A stretch of DNA of 64,000 bases, taken from the NCBI RefSeq assembly GCF_002287175.1, contig NZ_LMVM01000001.1, positions 124,001-188,000 on the forward strand, read 5' to 3'. The notes beneath the pieces were generated by a model. It ran no database searches. It worked only from the letters and a program-made list of their open reading frames with translations, and was not told the origin of the DNA. Shown piece by piece: positions 43,419-52,737 of the stretch (position 1 is its first letter; the number at the start of each line of letters is the position of its first letter). Origin of the DNA: Methanobacterium bryantii. GTDB lineage: Archaea > Methanobacteriota > Methanobacteria > Methanobacteriales > Methanobacteriaceae. The position numbers were made by a program, and so were the translations under genes.

Positions 43419-43868
43419 TTAAGCTTTTTCAAGTGGTTTAATTGAGTTATTTACCTTTTCTTCAAGTATTTCTACGATCCTTGAATCAGCACCAAATGGT
43501 TCGGTGTAGATAATTTCCCCATCGAAATCAATTCTTTCACTTTCATCAAAATTATGGATTTTTGATGGCCGTTTATCCTCTCTTAAGCGGAGGACATATT
43601 CAATATCCTGCTTTGTATGGATTCCATGTGCTATAAATGCAGGTACAATGATTATTTTCTCCACATGCTTTTTTTTAAGGGTATCAACTGCAGCAGCTAT
43701 TGATGGTTCTGCTATATTCATAAATCCTACTTCAACAGGATAATCTGAATTTTTTCTATATTCTTCTGCCAGTTTATGGAGAACTTCCTGTCCATAGGGT
43801 AAACTGCTTCCATGTCCAACAAGTAAAATGCCTATTTCATTATCGTTTGAATTTAGATTTGCATGCAT
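43419..43868 (-). CDS. cfbA: sirohydrochlorin cobalto/nickelochelatase CfbA (CbiX-S)
   Basis: Small archaeal chelatase that puts Ni into sirohydrochlorin for F430, or Co for corrinoids. It acts as a homodimer. The two metal-site histidines are His19 in LLVGHGSSLPYG and His81 in PAFIAHGIHTKQD. A short N-terminal extension of about ten residues precedes the core; the total is 149 residues. It shares tetrapyrrole chemistry with hemC and cfbE 10 kb away, but here it sits beside metal pumps. Confidence 0.92.
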   Translation of the reverse strand: MHANLNSNDNEIGILLVGHGSSLPYGQEVLHKLAEEYRKNSDYPVEVGFMNIAEPSIAAAVDTLKKKHVEKIIIVPAFIAHGIHTKQDIEYVLRLREDKRPSKIHNFDESERIDFDGEIIYTEPFGADSRIVEILEEKVNNSIKPLEKA

Positions 43869-44371
43869 ATTATCGCTTCCATTACATGTTTTTCCATGTT
43901 TTGAGTTATAACTAAATATTTGGAATTTTTTGCATGTCCCTTCCTTAAAGGGAAAACACTATTTACATCATAACTCATTTTGGACATTTATTAACAATAA
44001 TGTAATGGTCATCATCGTATTTAAAGGCATGTTCAAGCTTATTTGACTATATATAAAATTAATTTGACTTATTTTAATCTTTAAACATATATTAAATCTT
44101 TTTTGATTAGAAATAAAGTTAATTTGAATAATTTACTTATTTGGAGCTTTTAAATTTTTAATTGAGGCACTGTTTTTAATAAAAAATTAAATGGTATAAA
44201 AACTGCGAGAATTTTCCAGAAAATAATTATACTTAAAAAAAATATTTAGCTCCGATTTTTAAACAAGTTTAAGCAAATTTAGGAGTACTTAAAATACTTC
44301 CCTTAAAATAAAGAATAAAATTGATAATAACTTGAATTTAAAAAAGAAAAAAGGATATTTTTAGTTAAATA
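43869..44371. other. gene-free AT-rich spacer
   Basis: About 500 bp between the Zn/Cd pump stop and the cfbA start, both on the minus strand. No reading frame, iron-type operator or palindrome cluster is seen. A small CCCTTCCTTAAAGGG inverted repeat lies near 43940. TATA-like sites abound. Confidence 0.5.
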
Positions 44372-46750
44372 TCAATTCTGACCTTTAAATTTAAGATTGG
44401 GGTAATCTATATTGAGATCATGTCTCTCATTTTCATAAATAGCGTCATTCTTATTTTTAATTCCTATTTGCAGCGCATTCAATATAACAGCAAGTGTTAA
44501 ACCCACATCTCCAAAGGTAACTGCTACCCACAGAGATACAAGCCCAAATACTGCAAGTGCTGCAAGTGCCAATTGGATTACAAGAGCTGCTGAAACGTTT
44601 TGTTTAACTACAGACATGGTTTTTCTACTTAAATCGATGAGATAATTGATTTTGGAGATGTCGTCCTGCATTAAAGCTATATCTGCGGTTTCTATTGCTA
44701 CATCTGATCCTGCAGCACCCATTGCAATGCCTACATTGGCCCTTGCAAGTGCAGGGGCATCATTTGCACCGTCACCGATCATTGCAACATGTTCACCTTT
44801 ATCCAGTAGTTCATCAATTATCCTGACTTTGTCTTGGGGCAAAAGGCAGGCATAGTACTTATCAATTCCTATTTTGGAAGATACGGCTTTTGCAGTGCAT
44901 TCATTATCTCCAGTGAGCATTACAGTTTTAATATTCCTTTCTTTAAGTCCGGTAATGGTGCTTTTTGAAAGGCCCCTTATTCTGTCCATTAATCCTATAA
45001 CTGCAAGTAAGTGTTCATCGTTACCAAGGATTATGGCACTTTTACCCTCATTTTGAAGTTTGTTTATCAACTCTTCAGGAAACTCAGGGTTGCCTTTAAA
45101 AAGACTCTTTTTACCTATATAAAACATTTTTTCATTTATTATGCCTTTAACACCGTTTCCAGTAATTGATTCAAAGTTTTTGACTTCTTTAAACTCCATA
45201 TTTGATTCTTCAACGTAGTTTATAACAGCTTCTGCAAGGGGATGTTTAGATTTAGATTCCAGTGACCCTGCTATCTGGAGAATTTCATTTTTGGAGTAGT
45301 TATTTAAGGTCAAAACATCAGTGACTTCCAGCTTTCCTTCTGTAAGGGTCCCTGTTTTATCAAAGACGATGGTGTCAATATTCCTCATTTCTTCAATGTA
45401 TTTAGAACCTTTAATCAATACACCGTTCCTTGTACTTGCAGTTACTCCTGAAACCATAGCTACTGGAGTTGACAGTAAAAATGAGCAGGGACATGAAATT
45501 ACCAGCAGGACCAGTGCCCTGTAGATCCATGTATCTAAATTCTGTCCAAATGCAAGGGGAGGTATTATCGCTACTGCAGCTGCAATTAACACTACGGCAG
45601 GGGTGTAGTATTTTGCAAATCTTTCAATGAAAGCTTCAGTGCTGGATTTTTTCTTCTGTGATTCTTTTACAAGATTTATAATCTTTGAAAGCACTGTTTC
45701 ATCTGATCTCTTTGTTACTTTAACTTCCAGATATCCCTCTTCATTTAAAGTGGCTGCAAATATTTTATCCCCTTTACTTTTAGTAACAGGTATGCTTTCT
45801 CCAGTAATTGCGCCCTGGTTTACTGTTGATACTCCATTAATCACAATTCCATCAAGTGAAATTTTCTCTCCAGGTCTTACAATGAGAATATCATTCACTT
45901 TCACATTATTTACGTCTAATTTAACATTTTTACCATTTATTTTAATGGTAGCGGTGTCTGGAGCTAGTTTTAATAGACTTTCTATTGATTTTCGTGCCCT
46001 GTTTCCAGCGTAGTTTTCTAAAAATTCAGCGATATAGAACAGGAATATTATCACTGCACCTTCTGCACCGGATCCTATTGCAAAGGAAACTGCAACTGCT
46101 ATGGTCATTAAAAGGTTCATGCTGAAATTACCATTTAGAAGACCTTTAATTCCGCTTTTAATTATTTCATAACCTGATACTGCTATAACTGCCAGAAACA
46201 GGATTTCAGATAGTATTTCATGGCCTGTAAAGTAGTTGAAGTACAGTCCAGCAGGCAGCAGTACCGCTGATGTAATCATAACAAAGAGATTTTTTCTGGT
46301 CCATAAAGATTCCCTTTCTTCAAGTAGTCCTTCACTACAGCCGCATCCACAAGCATGACTTGAACGTTCTATTTCACATGTTTCATGTCCATTTTCGGCT
46401 GTATTTTCACAGCCGCAGCTGCATGAATCTGTTGATTCTTCACCATCATGATCTGAATGTTCATCGCAGTCGCAGTGGTCTTCGTGCTGATGGTGGCTAT
46501 GGTTCTCTTCATTTTTGGTTAAACCTTCGCTGCAGCCCCCGCCACATGAATTATCTAATTTTTCACAGGTTGATTCTTTTTTGCTTTGGATTGAATCTTC
46601 ATCACAGCTGTAGTGGTCTTTTATTTTTTCTATTTGATAATTATCCTGTTTTTCTTTGTTTTCAGCTGAATTTTCACTGCAGCCGCAGCTGCAGGGTTCA
46701 CTTGATTTGTAATCCTTTGTTTTGCAGGAAATTATTTCTTTATTATCCAT
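44372..46750 (-). CDS. Zn/Cd-type P1B-2 ATPase with long Cys/His-rich N-terminus
   Basis: Efflux pump for Zn, Cd or Pb, 792 residues. The first 150 residues carry four CxCGC/CGGGC-type clusters and a His/Asp-rich stretch (HSHHQHEDHCDCDEHSDHDGEE), a probable metal sponge. The pump core has CPC (ISCPCSFLLSTPVAM), DKTGTLTEG, the HP motif (SKHPLAEA), GDGANDAPAL and GDVGLTLAVILNALQ; the last, with its Asp, is typical of P1B-2 pumps. The ArsR-type sensor gene lies upstream on the same strand, and an inverted-repeat operator lies before the start. Confidence 0.92.
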   Translation of the reverse strand: MDNKEIISCKTKDYKSSEPCSCGCSENSAENKEKQDNYQIEKIKDHYSCDEDSIQSKKESTCEKLDNSCGGGCSEGLTKNEENHSHHQHEDHCDCDEHSDHDGEESTDSCSCGCENTAENGHETCEIERSSHACGCGCSEGLLEERESLWTRKNLFVMITSAVLLPAGLYFNYFTGHEILSEILFLAVIAVSGYEIIKSGIKGLLNGNFSMNLLMTIAVAVSFAIGSGAEGAVIIFLFYIAEFLENYAGNRARKSIESLLKLAPDTATIKINGKNVKLDVNNVKVNDILIVRPGEKISLDGIVINGVSTVNQGAITGESIPVTKSKGDKIFAATLNEEGYLEVKVTKRSDETVLSKIINLVKESQKKKSSTEAFIERFAKYYTPAVVLIAAAVAIIPPLAFGQNLDTWIYRALVLLVISCPCSFLLSTPVAMVSGVTASTRNGVLIKGSKYIEEMRNIDTIVFDKTGTLTEGKLEVTDVLTLNNYSKNEILQIAGSLESKSKHPLAEAVINYVEESNMEFKEVKNFESITGNGVKGIINEKMFYIGKKSLFKGNPEFPEELINKLQNEGKSAIILGNDEHLLAVIGLMDRIRGLSKSTITGLKERNIKTVMLTGDNECTAKAVSSKIGIDKYYACLLPQDKVRIIDELLDKGEHVAMIGDGANDAPALARANVGIAMGAAGSDVAIETADIALMQDDISKINYLIDLSRKTMSVVKQNVSAALVIQLALAALAVFGLVSLWVAVTFGDVGLTLAVILNALQIGIKNKNDAIYENERHDLNIDYPNLKFKGQN

Positions 46751-46796
46751 TTTTAAATCTCCCTTATGGGTACAATTGGCCTTGTAATCATATCAT

Positions 46797-46818
46797 CATA
46801 TGAATTGATGTTCATATG
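46797..46818. promoter_or_regulatory. inverted repeat, probable ArsR/CadC-type operator
   Basis: CATATGAA-6-TTCATATG, 47-68 bp upstream of the ATPase start. A TATA-like tract (46819-46832) borders it on the promoter side for minus-strand transcription. The ATATGAA...TTCATAT form is close to known SmtB/CadC-type operators. Confidence 0.7.
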
Positions 46819-47056
46819 AGTATATATATTTTATGATTTAAAAAATTTTAAAATAAAAAAGTAGTTATATTATTTTTATAATAAATCAAAGCTAATTTAA
46901 ATGGTTTTATCTATTTATAAAGTTTAATGCTAGCTTTTATATATATTAAATGTAGTTTATACTTATATTTTTAGTATAAATATATTTAAATGATTTATAT
47001 GGAAAAATAAGGCTTAATTAAGAATATTATAAAATTGAGAATTATCTTAAGATTCT

Positions 47057-47416
47057 TTACAGCTTTTCTTGAGTATGTTCTACTCCTAACTCGATCATTG
47101 AAACAACATGGTCATCTGCAAGGAAATAATATGCCATTTTACCTTCTCTTCTAAATTTAACTAAATTTTTACTTCTTAAAACCCGAAGCTGGTGAGAAAT
47201 AGCTGATTGGCTCATACCCAGTACTGCAGCTAAATCGCAAACACATAGATCCTTTTTAGATAACGCGTACAATATTTTAAGCCTGGTTGAATCTCCAAAT
47301 ATCTTGAAATTATCAGAAACTTCAAAGAGGAGTTCATCTTCAAGCATTTTGGACTTTATTTCTTTAACATTATCTTCATGCACGCATACAACTTCACAGG
47401 TATCTTTCTCTTCCAT
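47057..47416 (-). CDS. ArsR/SmtB-family metal sensor (CadC-like)
   Basis: Winged-helix repressor of 119 residues. The N-terminus has CEVVCVHED, matching the CadC-type N-terminal metal site; DLCVCDLAAVLGMSQSAISHQLRVL is the DNA-reading helix region with LCVC as the second part of the Cd/Pb site. DDHVVSMIELGVEH resembles the C-terminal alpha-5 Zn site. It is encoded 300 bp upstream of the P1B-2 pump on the same strand and probably represses it in metal-poor conditions. Confidence 0.92.
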   Translation of the reverse strand: MEEKDTCEVVCVHEDNVKEIKSKMLEDELLFEVSDNFKIFGDSTRLKILYALSKKDLCVCDLAAVLGMSQSAISHQLRVLRSKNLVKFRREGKMAYYFLADDHVVSMIELGVEHTQEKL

Positions 47417-47807
47417 ATGAATAACTAGTTGTACAAATTGTATAAAATTTTTGATTTAATGTTTTAACACTATGTCTATGATCATGCCTGAATTATGTTT
47501 CATGTTAAATTGTAATTTTAATGGAATTATCTTAAAAATGTGCAGTTTCTTCAGGAATACATATGAAAGTATAAATATAATACATCACAGCTTCAGAGTT
47601 TTTCTTAAAATATCGTAAATAACAGTTTATATTCATATATTTTTGTTAGTTAATACGTAACTTTTTCTTTATGTGGATAAGTAGGATACTAATCATTTCT
47701 AGGGGGGGGTGAACTCTAAAAATTAATGACTTTAAATTTTATTCAATGAATAAAAAATCATCTCAGAGATAATAAATTTTATATTAATTGTAAATATACA
47801 GTTCCAA
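47417..47807. other. gene-free spacer with a poly-G tract
   Basis: About 390 bp between ArsR and the hydrolase. The only notable element is a run of eight G at 47702-47709 in otherwise AT-rich DNA. No frame or hairpin cluster. Confidence 0.5.
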
Positions 47808-48686
47808 TTAATCAAATTTCACTTCTTTTAACTTTTCTACTATCGGATCAAGTATATTTTCGATACATTCATTAAAAATAAGGTGATAAGGCTCATCAAA
47901 AACAACCATTTCTTTTTCAGGTGCTTTTATCAACTCATAAACTTTTTTTGTATAACTAAATGAAAATAATGGGTCTTTAATTGAAGCGATTACAACTACA
48001 GGGCATTTTATGCTGCCGTCTGTAATTTTTGTCATATCTGCCCCAAAGAGCGATGATAAAAAATAGAGAGGGTAAGTTTTTAAGATAGAATCGTCTTTAT
48101 AAATATCTTCTTTGATCTTTCTGGATTCAGTGACCCTATTTAAACTAAGATAAAATGTCATTGGCAACTGTAGCCCTGGAAAAATCTTTCCATTCCATTT
48201 TATAAAATTAACAACTGATTTATAAGAATATTTTAAGATGTGGGGAAACCTGGTGATCTCAATGCTTTCGGGCAGGGAAGGTAACAGGATATTATGTGGA
48301 AAAACAGCTTTAATTCTATTATCTTCACCTGCTACAGCTATAGCTAAAATTCCACCCTGTGAGGAGCCCATTAATATTGTTTGATTATTGAAATTAGTTA
48401 AAACATATGTAATTGCGTCTTTAACGTTCTGTTTCATATCTTCAAAAGAGAAAACTTTTTTGTCTTTGGGGCTTTTACCATGGGATACAAAATGGACTCC
48501 CACTACATTAAACCCATTTTCAGCTATTTTTAAAAGAAATTCATCATAAAAAAGTGGACTGACCATGGTCCCTGGTAAAAATACAACAACTGGCTTATTT
48601 TTGTCCTGTTTGTAAATAGATAAACATATTTTAGTATCAATTGAAGAAATAAAAGTTTCATAATAATTCACGGGTTTTAACGTCAT
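47808..48686 (-). CDS. alpha/beta hydrolase
   Basis: Serine hydrolase-fold protein of 292 residues. FLPGTMVSPLFYDEF carries the oxyanion-hole region, GSSQGG is the nucleophile elbow (Ser near residue 118), SIKDPLF gives the acid and EPYHLIF the catalytic His. The nearest relatives by eye are esterases and lysophospholipases. It is the last gene of the run that starts with the ECF importer (52.3 kb), suggesting it may process the imported compound, but this is inference. Confidence 0.8.
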   Translation of the reverse strand: MTLKPVNYYETFISSIDTKICLSIYKQDKNKPVVVFLPGTMVSPLFYDEFLLKIAENGFNVVGVHFVSHGKSPKDKKVFSFEDMKQNVKDAITYVLTNFNNQTILMGSSQGGILAIAVAGEDNRIKAVFPHNILLPSLPESIEITRFPHILKYSYKSVVNFIKWNGKIFPGLQLPMTFYLSLNRVTESRKIKEDIYKDDSILKTYPLYFLSSLFGADMTKITDGSIKCPVVVIASIKDPLFSFSYTKKVYELIKAPEKEMVVFDEPYHLIFNECIENILDPIVEKLKEVKFD

Positions 48687-48743
48687 AATTTCACTTTAAA
48701 AGATTCTATAATTAATAAAACGGCGTCTATTAACTCATTTAAA

Positions 48744-49364
48744 TTATTTTCGAGCAATTACACATAACCATTTTCCATTTTCATGTTCATGTGAGATCAC
48801 ATCGCTAAACCCTGCTTTAATAAGCACATTTTTGAGCTGTTCTTTGTTATAAATATTCATGTCGATTATTTTGCTCCATTTTTCTGCTTCTTCCCCTTTA
48901 GATAATTCGTTGCAGATGAAAAATTTACTGCCAGGTTTAAGCACACGTTTAACTTCTTTAAAATCGTTGACTAAATCCGGCCAGAAGTAGACGGTTTCAA
49001 AAGCGGTGGCAAGATCAAATTTTTCATCTTCAAAGGGGAGGGATGAAACAGTTCCATGAACAATATCCACTTTCCCCTCTGAAACTGCTTTCCTATTGAA
49101 TTTCTTTGAATTTGCTACACTTGTTTTGGAGTAATCCACACCATAAACCTTGGCATGGGGTGCTTTTTTTAATAGATTGGAAATATTTTTTCCGCCGCCA
49201 CATCCAATTTCTAGGATATTAAAAGCTTTTTCTATTTCAATATTACTTAAACACCACATCGCATTTTTATTATGCATAGTATTCATCATCTGCAACATCA
49301 TTTTGCCAGTTATACCTTTTCCTGGCTTACGTGTATTTGCGAAAATTTTTTTGATTAAACTCAT
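48744..49364 (-). CDS. class I SAM-dependent methyltransferase
   Basis: Rossmann-fold methyltransferase with motif I LEIGCGGGKNISNLL, VYGVDYSKTSVANS, and the later FDLATAFETVYFWPDL and GSKFFICNEL. The ATG at 49364 (MSLIKKIF) is one of three in-frame starts within 36 bp. It follows the ECF ATPase gene by about 80 bp on the same strand and precedes the hydrolase, so it is probably part of that operon. Substrate unknown. Confidence 0.8.
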   Translation of the reverse strand: MSLIKKIFANTRKPGKGITGKMMLQMMNTMHNKNAMWCLSNIEIEKAFNILEIGCGGGKNISNLLKKAPHAKVYGVDYSKTSVANSKKFNRKAVSEGKVDIVHGTVSSLPFEDEKFDLATAFETVYFWPDLVNDFKEVKRVLKPGSKFFICNELSKGEEAEKWSKIIDMNIYNKEQLKNVLIKAGFSDVISHEHENGKWLCVIARK

Positions 49365-49441
49365 ATAAATCATCTTCTTGTAAAACTCCCCATGAACCAT
49401 TTTTCAATGTAAATTGCTTTTTTGGGTCGAAATTATAAATT

Positions 49442-50953
49442 TTATGGATTTAAAGAGATATTGAAGTCTTTAAACGGGTTTATAAAGAATTTTTTTAATT
49501 TTTCTTCTCCTATATTATCTAAAATGTAATTATCGATTACTTTACCATTTTCAAAATGCAAAACATGGGAACAACATTCCAGTATAAGTTCCAGGTCATG
49601 AGAAATGATAAACAGAGTAATGCCTTTTTTTTGTAGGTTTTTTATATTATTGGCCACTTTTTTCATGTGTTTTAAATCTAAACCGCTGGTTGGTTCATCG
49701 AAAATGATAATTTCTTTTCCAGATGCAATTGCACTGCCAATAGCAACCCTCTGTTTCTGTCCTCCGGATAATGCCATGGGATGGGCTTCTTTTAAATGTA
49801 GTAAATCCAGATCTTTTAAAATTTTTTCAATTTTTTCCTCAATTTTGGGAGAGGATTCATCCATACTGAGTAAAATTTCGTCTTCAACACTTTCAGTGAA
49901 AATTTGATGGTTTACATCCTGCATAACCATGTAAGAAAGTTTTAAACGATCTTTATTTCTCAGAACTTTCCCTTCTTTTTTCAACTGGCCTTTGCATTTT
50001 CGTTCCAGTCCGCAGAGACAACGGGCGAAAGTGGATTTTCCAGCTCCATTTTCACCGATTATGGCAATTATTTCATTTTGGGGGACCTGCAAATGTTTTA
50101 TATCAATTGCTAATGTGTTCCCATAAGAATATTTGAAATTGGTTAATGTTATGGAATTATTCCTACAATCTGGTTTTTTTGATAAAGCAGCTTTATTTTT
50201 GGAAAGTTCCTCTAAAGAGAAGGGACGAAGCCCTAACTGTGAAAATGATTTATTATCCATGGAAATTAAGTTATCCTTGTCCAACTCCATGTGAATTTGA
50301 CCATTTTTCATGTAGATAAGACGATCTATTAAATCATTTAAAAAATACAAACGATGTTCTGCTATTATAACAGTGTTTCCTGCATTTTTCCATATTGAAA
50401 TTAGTTTTCTAAGGTCCCATGTTGACGCAGAATCAAGATTGGATGAGGGTTCATCTAAAACTAAAATTTGAGGTTTAGATGCGGAAACTGAAGCGCATGC
50501 AATTTTTTGTTTTTCTCCACCAGATAATTTGAAAATGCTTTTATTTAACAGGTGGTGGATATTGAAAGTTGATACTACATCATGAAGTCGTTTTTGAATT
50601 TCTTCTACAGGAAGTCCCATATTTTCACAGCCAAAAACCAGTTCACTGTTGGTATCAACATTGAAAAATTGAGAGCGTGGATTTTGAAAAACAGATCCTA
50701 CGATCTTAGCTGTTTCATATATGGGGTTTTCATTCACAGGTATACTGTTAATCAGGACCTGGCCTTCAACTGAACCTCCATAAAAGTCAGGTATCAATCC
50801 ATTTATAAGTCGAGTTACAGTGGTCTTTCCACAACCGGATTCTCCGCAAAGAAGGATTACTTCACCCTTTTTAATATGCAGGTTGATATCATTTAAATCG
50901 GTTTTTGGAGTAGTTTCATCATACGAAAAATTAAGGTTTCTAATTTCAAGCAT
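49442..50953 (-). CDS. ECF transporter ATPase, two ABC domains fused
   Basis: A 503-residue protein with two complete nucleotide-binding domains. The first has GESGCGKTT, signature LSGGEKQK and Walker B ILVLDEPSSNLD; the second has GENGAGKST, LSGGQKQR and IIIFDEPTSGLD. This is the fused EcfA1-A2 type powering energy-coupling-factor importers. It follows EcfT by 14 bp. The third gene of the set is the S component at 51740, giving a dedicated (group I) ECF system. Confidence 0.92.
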   Translation of the reverse strand: MLEIRNLNFSYDETTPKTDLNDINLHIKKGEVILLCGESGCGKTTVTRLINGLIPDFYGGSVEGQVLINSIPVNENPIYETAKIVGSVFQNPRSQFFNVDTNSELVFGCENMGLPVEEIQKRLHDVVSTFNIHHLLNKSIFKLSGGEKQKIACASVSASKPQILVLDEPSSNLDSASTWDLRKLISIWKNAGNTVIIAEHRLYFLNDLIDRLIYMKNGQIHMELDKDNLISMDNKSFSQLGLRPFSLEELSKNKAALSKKPDCRNNSITLTNFKYSYGNTLAIDIKHLQVPQNEIIAIIGENGAGKSTFARCLCGLERKCKGQLKKEGKVLRNKDRLKLSYMVMQDVNHQIFTESVEDEILLSMDESSPKIEEKIEKILKDLDLLHLKEAHPMALSGGQKQRVAIGSAIASGKEIIIFDEPTSGLDLKHMKKVANNIKNLQKKGITLFIISHDLELILECCSHVLHFENGKVIDNYILDNIGEEKLKKFFINPFKDFNISLNP

Positions 50954-50967
50954 CTAAAAAAGCCTCC

Positions 50968-51693
50968 TTATTTAAATAAGACAAAAACAATTAACGCTCC
51001 TATGGAAATTATTAATAGAATTATGTCCTGGATGTGGAACCCTATATGGCAGATATGGGTTCTTTTTGCAGGGTTATTTATTCCTCGGGTTAAAGATGCT
51101 GCAGATAGTTCATCACCAGTTTTAACTGCATTGATCAATAAAGGGACAAAAATATATTCCAGCACTATTAATGGGGATTTAACTGTCCTTAGATTCAATC
51201 CAATTCCACGCATGCGCATGGCATCAATGATTGCCTTAATTTCTTCAATTAAAGTTGGGAAGAATCTAAAGATTACTGAAATAGGTATGGTTATAATTTT
51301 AGGAATTTTGATTTGTTCCATGGACGCTAAAAATTCGCTTACTGTGGTGGTAACAATTACATAATATCCCATGACAAGTCCGGGCATCATCCGCGCTAGC
51401 ATGCTGGTAAACATCACAATTATCATATTGGAGATGCCGTGTGTTGCAGGTACAACGTAAATTTCCCCTAATTTAGCTAAAAAATAGGCTAAAATATAAA
51501 TAAATGCTGATTTTTCTCTTTTACTACATAATAAAAGGAAAAAGGGAATAGCAACCAGAGATATGGTTAAATATAATTGCGCTCCCCCAAATACGATCAA
51601 ATTCAGTATTATCAGTACAATTAGCTTTGTTCTGGGATCAAATTTAAGAATTGTACCTGTATCTAAATCTGATTGTAAAATTTCATAATTCAT
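50968..51693 (-). CDS. ECF transporter transmembrane protein EcfT
   Basis: Coupling subunit with about five hydrophobic helices and the two EcfT coupling-helix motifs of Ala/x-Arg-Gly type: DAMRMRGIGL near residue 155 and SAASLTRGI near 200, which dock onto the ATPases. The length of 241 is normal. It sits between the S component and the fused ATPase. Confidence 0.9.
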   Translation of the reverse strand: MNYEILQSDLDTGTILKFDPRTKLIVLIILNLIVFGGAQLYLTISLVAIPFFLLLCSKREKSAFIYILAYFLAKLGEIYVVPATHGISNMIIVMFTSMLARMMPGLVMGYYVIVTTTVSEFLASMEQIKIPKIITIPISVIFRFFPTLIEEIKAIIDAMRMRGIGLNLRTVKSPLIVLEYIFVPLLINAVKTGDELSAASLTRGINNPAKRTHICHIGFHIQDIILLIISIGALIVFVLFK

Positions 51694-51739
51694 TTGTTTA
51701 TCCTCTTATGCTTCTTTTAACCATATTTATAAACCTCTT

Positions 51740-52318
51740 TTAAGCAATCCCTGCTCTTTTGAAATGTTTTTCCAGAAGAGATTTACCAAGTAGAGCTCCG
51801 ATGATTCCTGCTATGAATGAAACTAATATCACAACAAAGAGCATCCAATCGGGGGTGAGTGCCATTACCGTATTAACATATTCTGTTCCCATACTGGATC
51901 TTATGTATTCAAAATAGCTGTCTCTCATAACCCACATGGGGATCATGTATCCAACTACAGAAATGCTGAATACTGCATACCCTAAGACAGAATTTTTAAA
52001 GTTTTGATAGTTGCCGGCTTTGAATATTAAATCTGCAATCAAACCAAATACCAGACCAGTTATGATTGGGATAAATGTATGTCCGGTTAAAAACATGATT
52101 AACCCCAAAAGAAGTCCCATTATAGTAACCATTCCAAATTTTTTTACCTTGGTTAAAAACAGCATAAATGGAATTCCAGTTACGATAGGAGCAATAAATG
52201 GAAGTAGTATAAACAAGATGGGGATGAAGCCCAGCATGCCGCAGGCAAATAAAACCACGAAATATATCGCGGTAAATATTCCTGTTGTTATCAAATCTTT
52301 CGTATTCAAGTTATTCAT
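51740..52318 (-). CDS. Trep_Strep-type ECF substrate-binding S component
   Basis: Six-helix membrane protein of 192 residues, opening KDLITTGIFTAIYFVVLFACGMLGFIP and containing FLTGHTFIPIITGLVFGLIADLI, the pattern of the Trep_Strep S-component family. The substrate of that family is not firmly known; haem or iron-compound uptake has been suggested for a related ECF system in a lactobacillus (from memory). Iron-type operators just upstream of this gene and divergent pairing with two ABC exporters here agree with a metal, chelate or tetrapyrrole substrate. Confidence 0.85.
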   Translation of the reverse strand: MNNLNTKDLITTGIFTAIYFVVLFACGMLGFIPILFILLPFIAPIVTGIPFMLFLTKVKKFGMVTIMGLLLGLIMFLTGHTFIPIITGLVFGLIADLIFKAGNYQNFKNSVLGYAVFSISVVGYMIPMWVMRDSYFEYIRSSMGTEYVNTVMALTPDWMLFVVILVSFIAGIIGALLGKSLLEKHFKRAGIA

Positions 52319-52375
52319 ATGTCATCACCTCTATTTTTATTAATTTAAGGAATTTTGTGGATTTTATAGATATAT

Positions 52376-52418
52376 TTAGGTAAACCTAAATCATATTTAA
52401 ACTTTTAGGTTTGCCTAA
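52376..52418. promoter_or_regulatory. two DtxR/IdeR-type operators, ECF side
   Basis: TTAGGTAAACCTAA at 52376-52389 and TTAGGTTTGCCTAA at 52405-52418, in the divergent region between the ECF operon (minus) and the ABC exporter operon (plus). TATA-like sequence lies at 52365-52375 and near 52392-52400. Confidence 0.85.
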
Positions 52419-52487
52419 AAATAAACATAAATTTCATGTCTGCCATGTGCTTCTGAAATATTACATCAAAACAGCATCGTAATATTT

Positions 52488-52501
52488 TTAGGCATACCTA
52501 A
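52488..52501. promoter_or_regulatory. third DtxR/IdeR-type operator, exporter side
   Basis: TTAGGCATACCTAA next to a TATA-like TTTATATAG (52504-52512). It completes a set of three boxes in the 420-bp divergent region. The set probably allows iron control of both operons. Confidence 0.85.
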
Positions 52502-52737
52502 ATTTTATATAGTAGTAGTGCAAAATGTCTAAACCGACAATAAAATCAAATTATTCTAAAAAAACATTTCTTGTCTATCAGAGAAACTAATTTTCATTTA
52601 ATGCTCAAAAATTCATGTTTAAATGGATATTTTGGTTTTATAATTGCTACATTGTATTTAAACTAAAAAATAATAGTTTAAACTCGAAAAAAGTAGAAAA
52701 AATGAATATAAAATATTTTATAAAGAGGCGACTAAAA

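Noticed and set aside
52615..52737. Earlier start for the first ABC half-transporter
   Set aside because: ATGs at 52615 and 52702 lack ribosome-binding sites; the TTG at 52738 follows GAGG and begins just before the conserved region.
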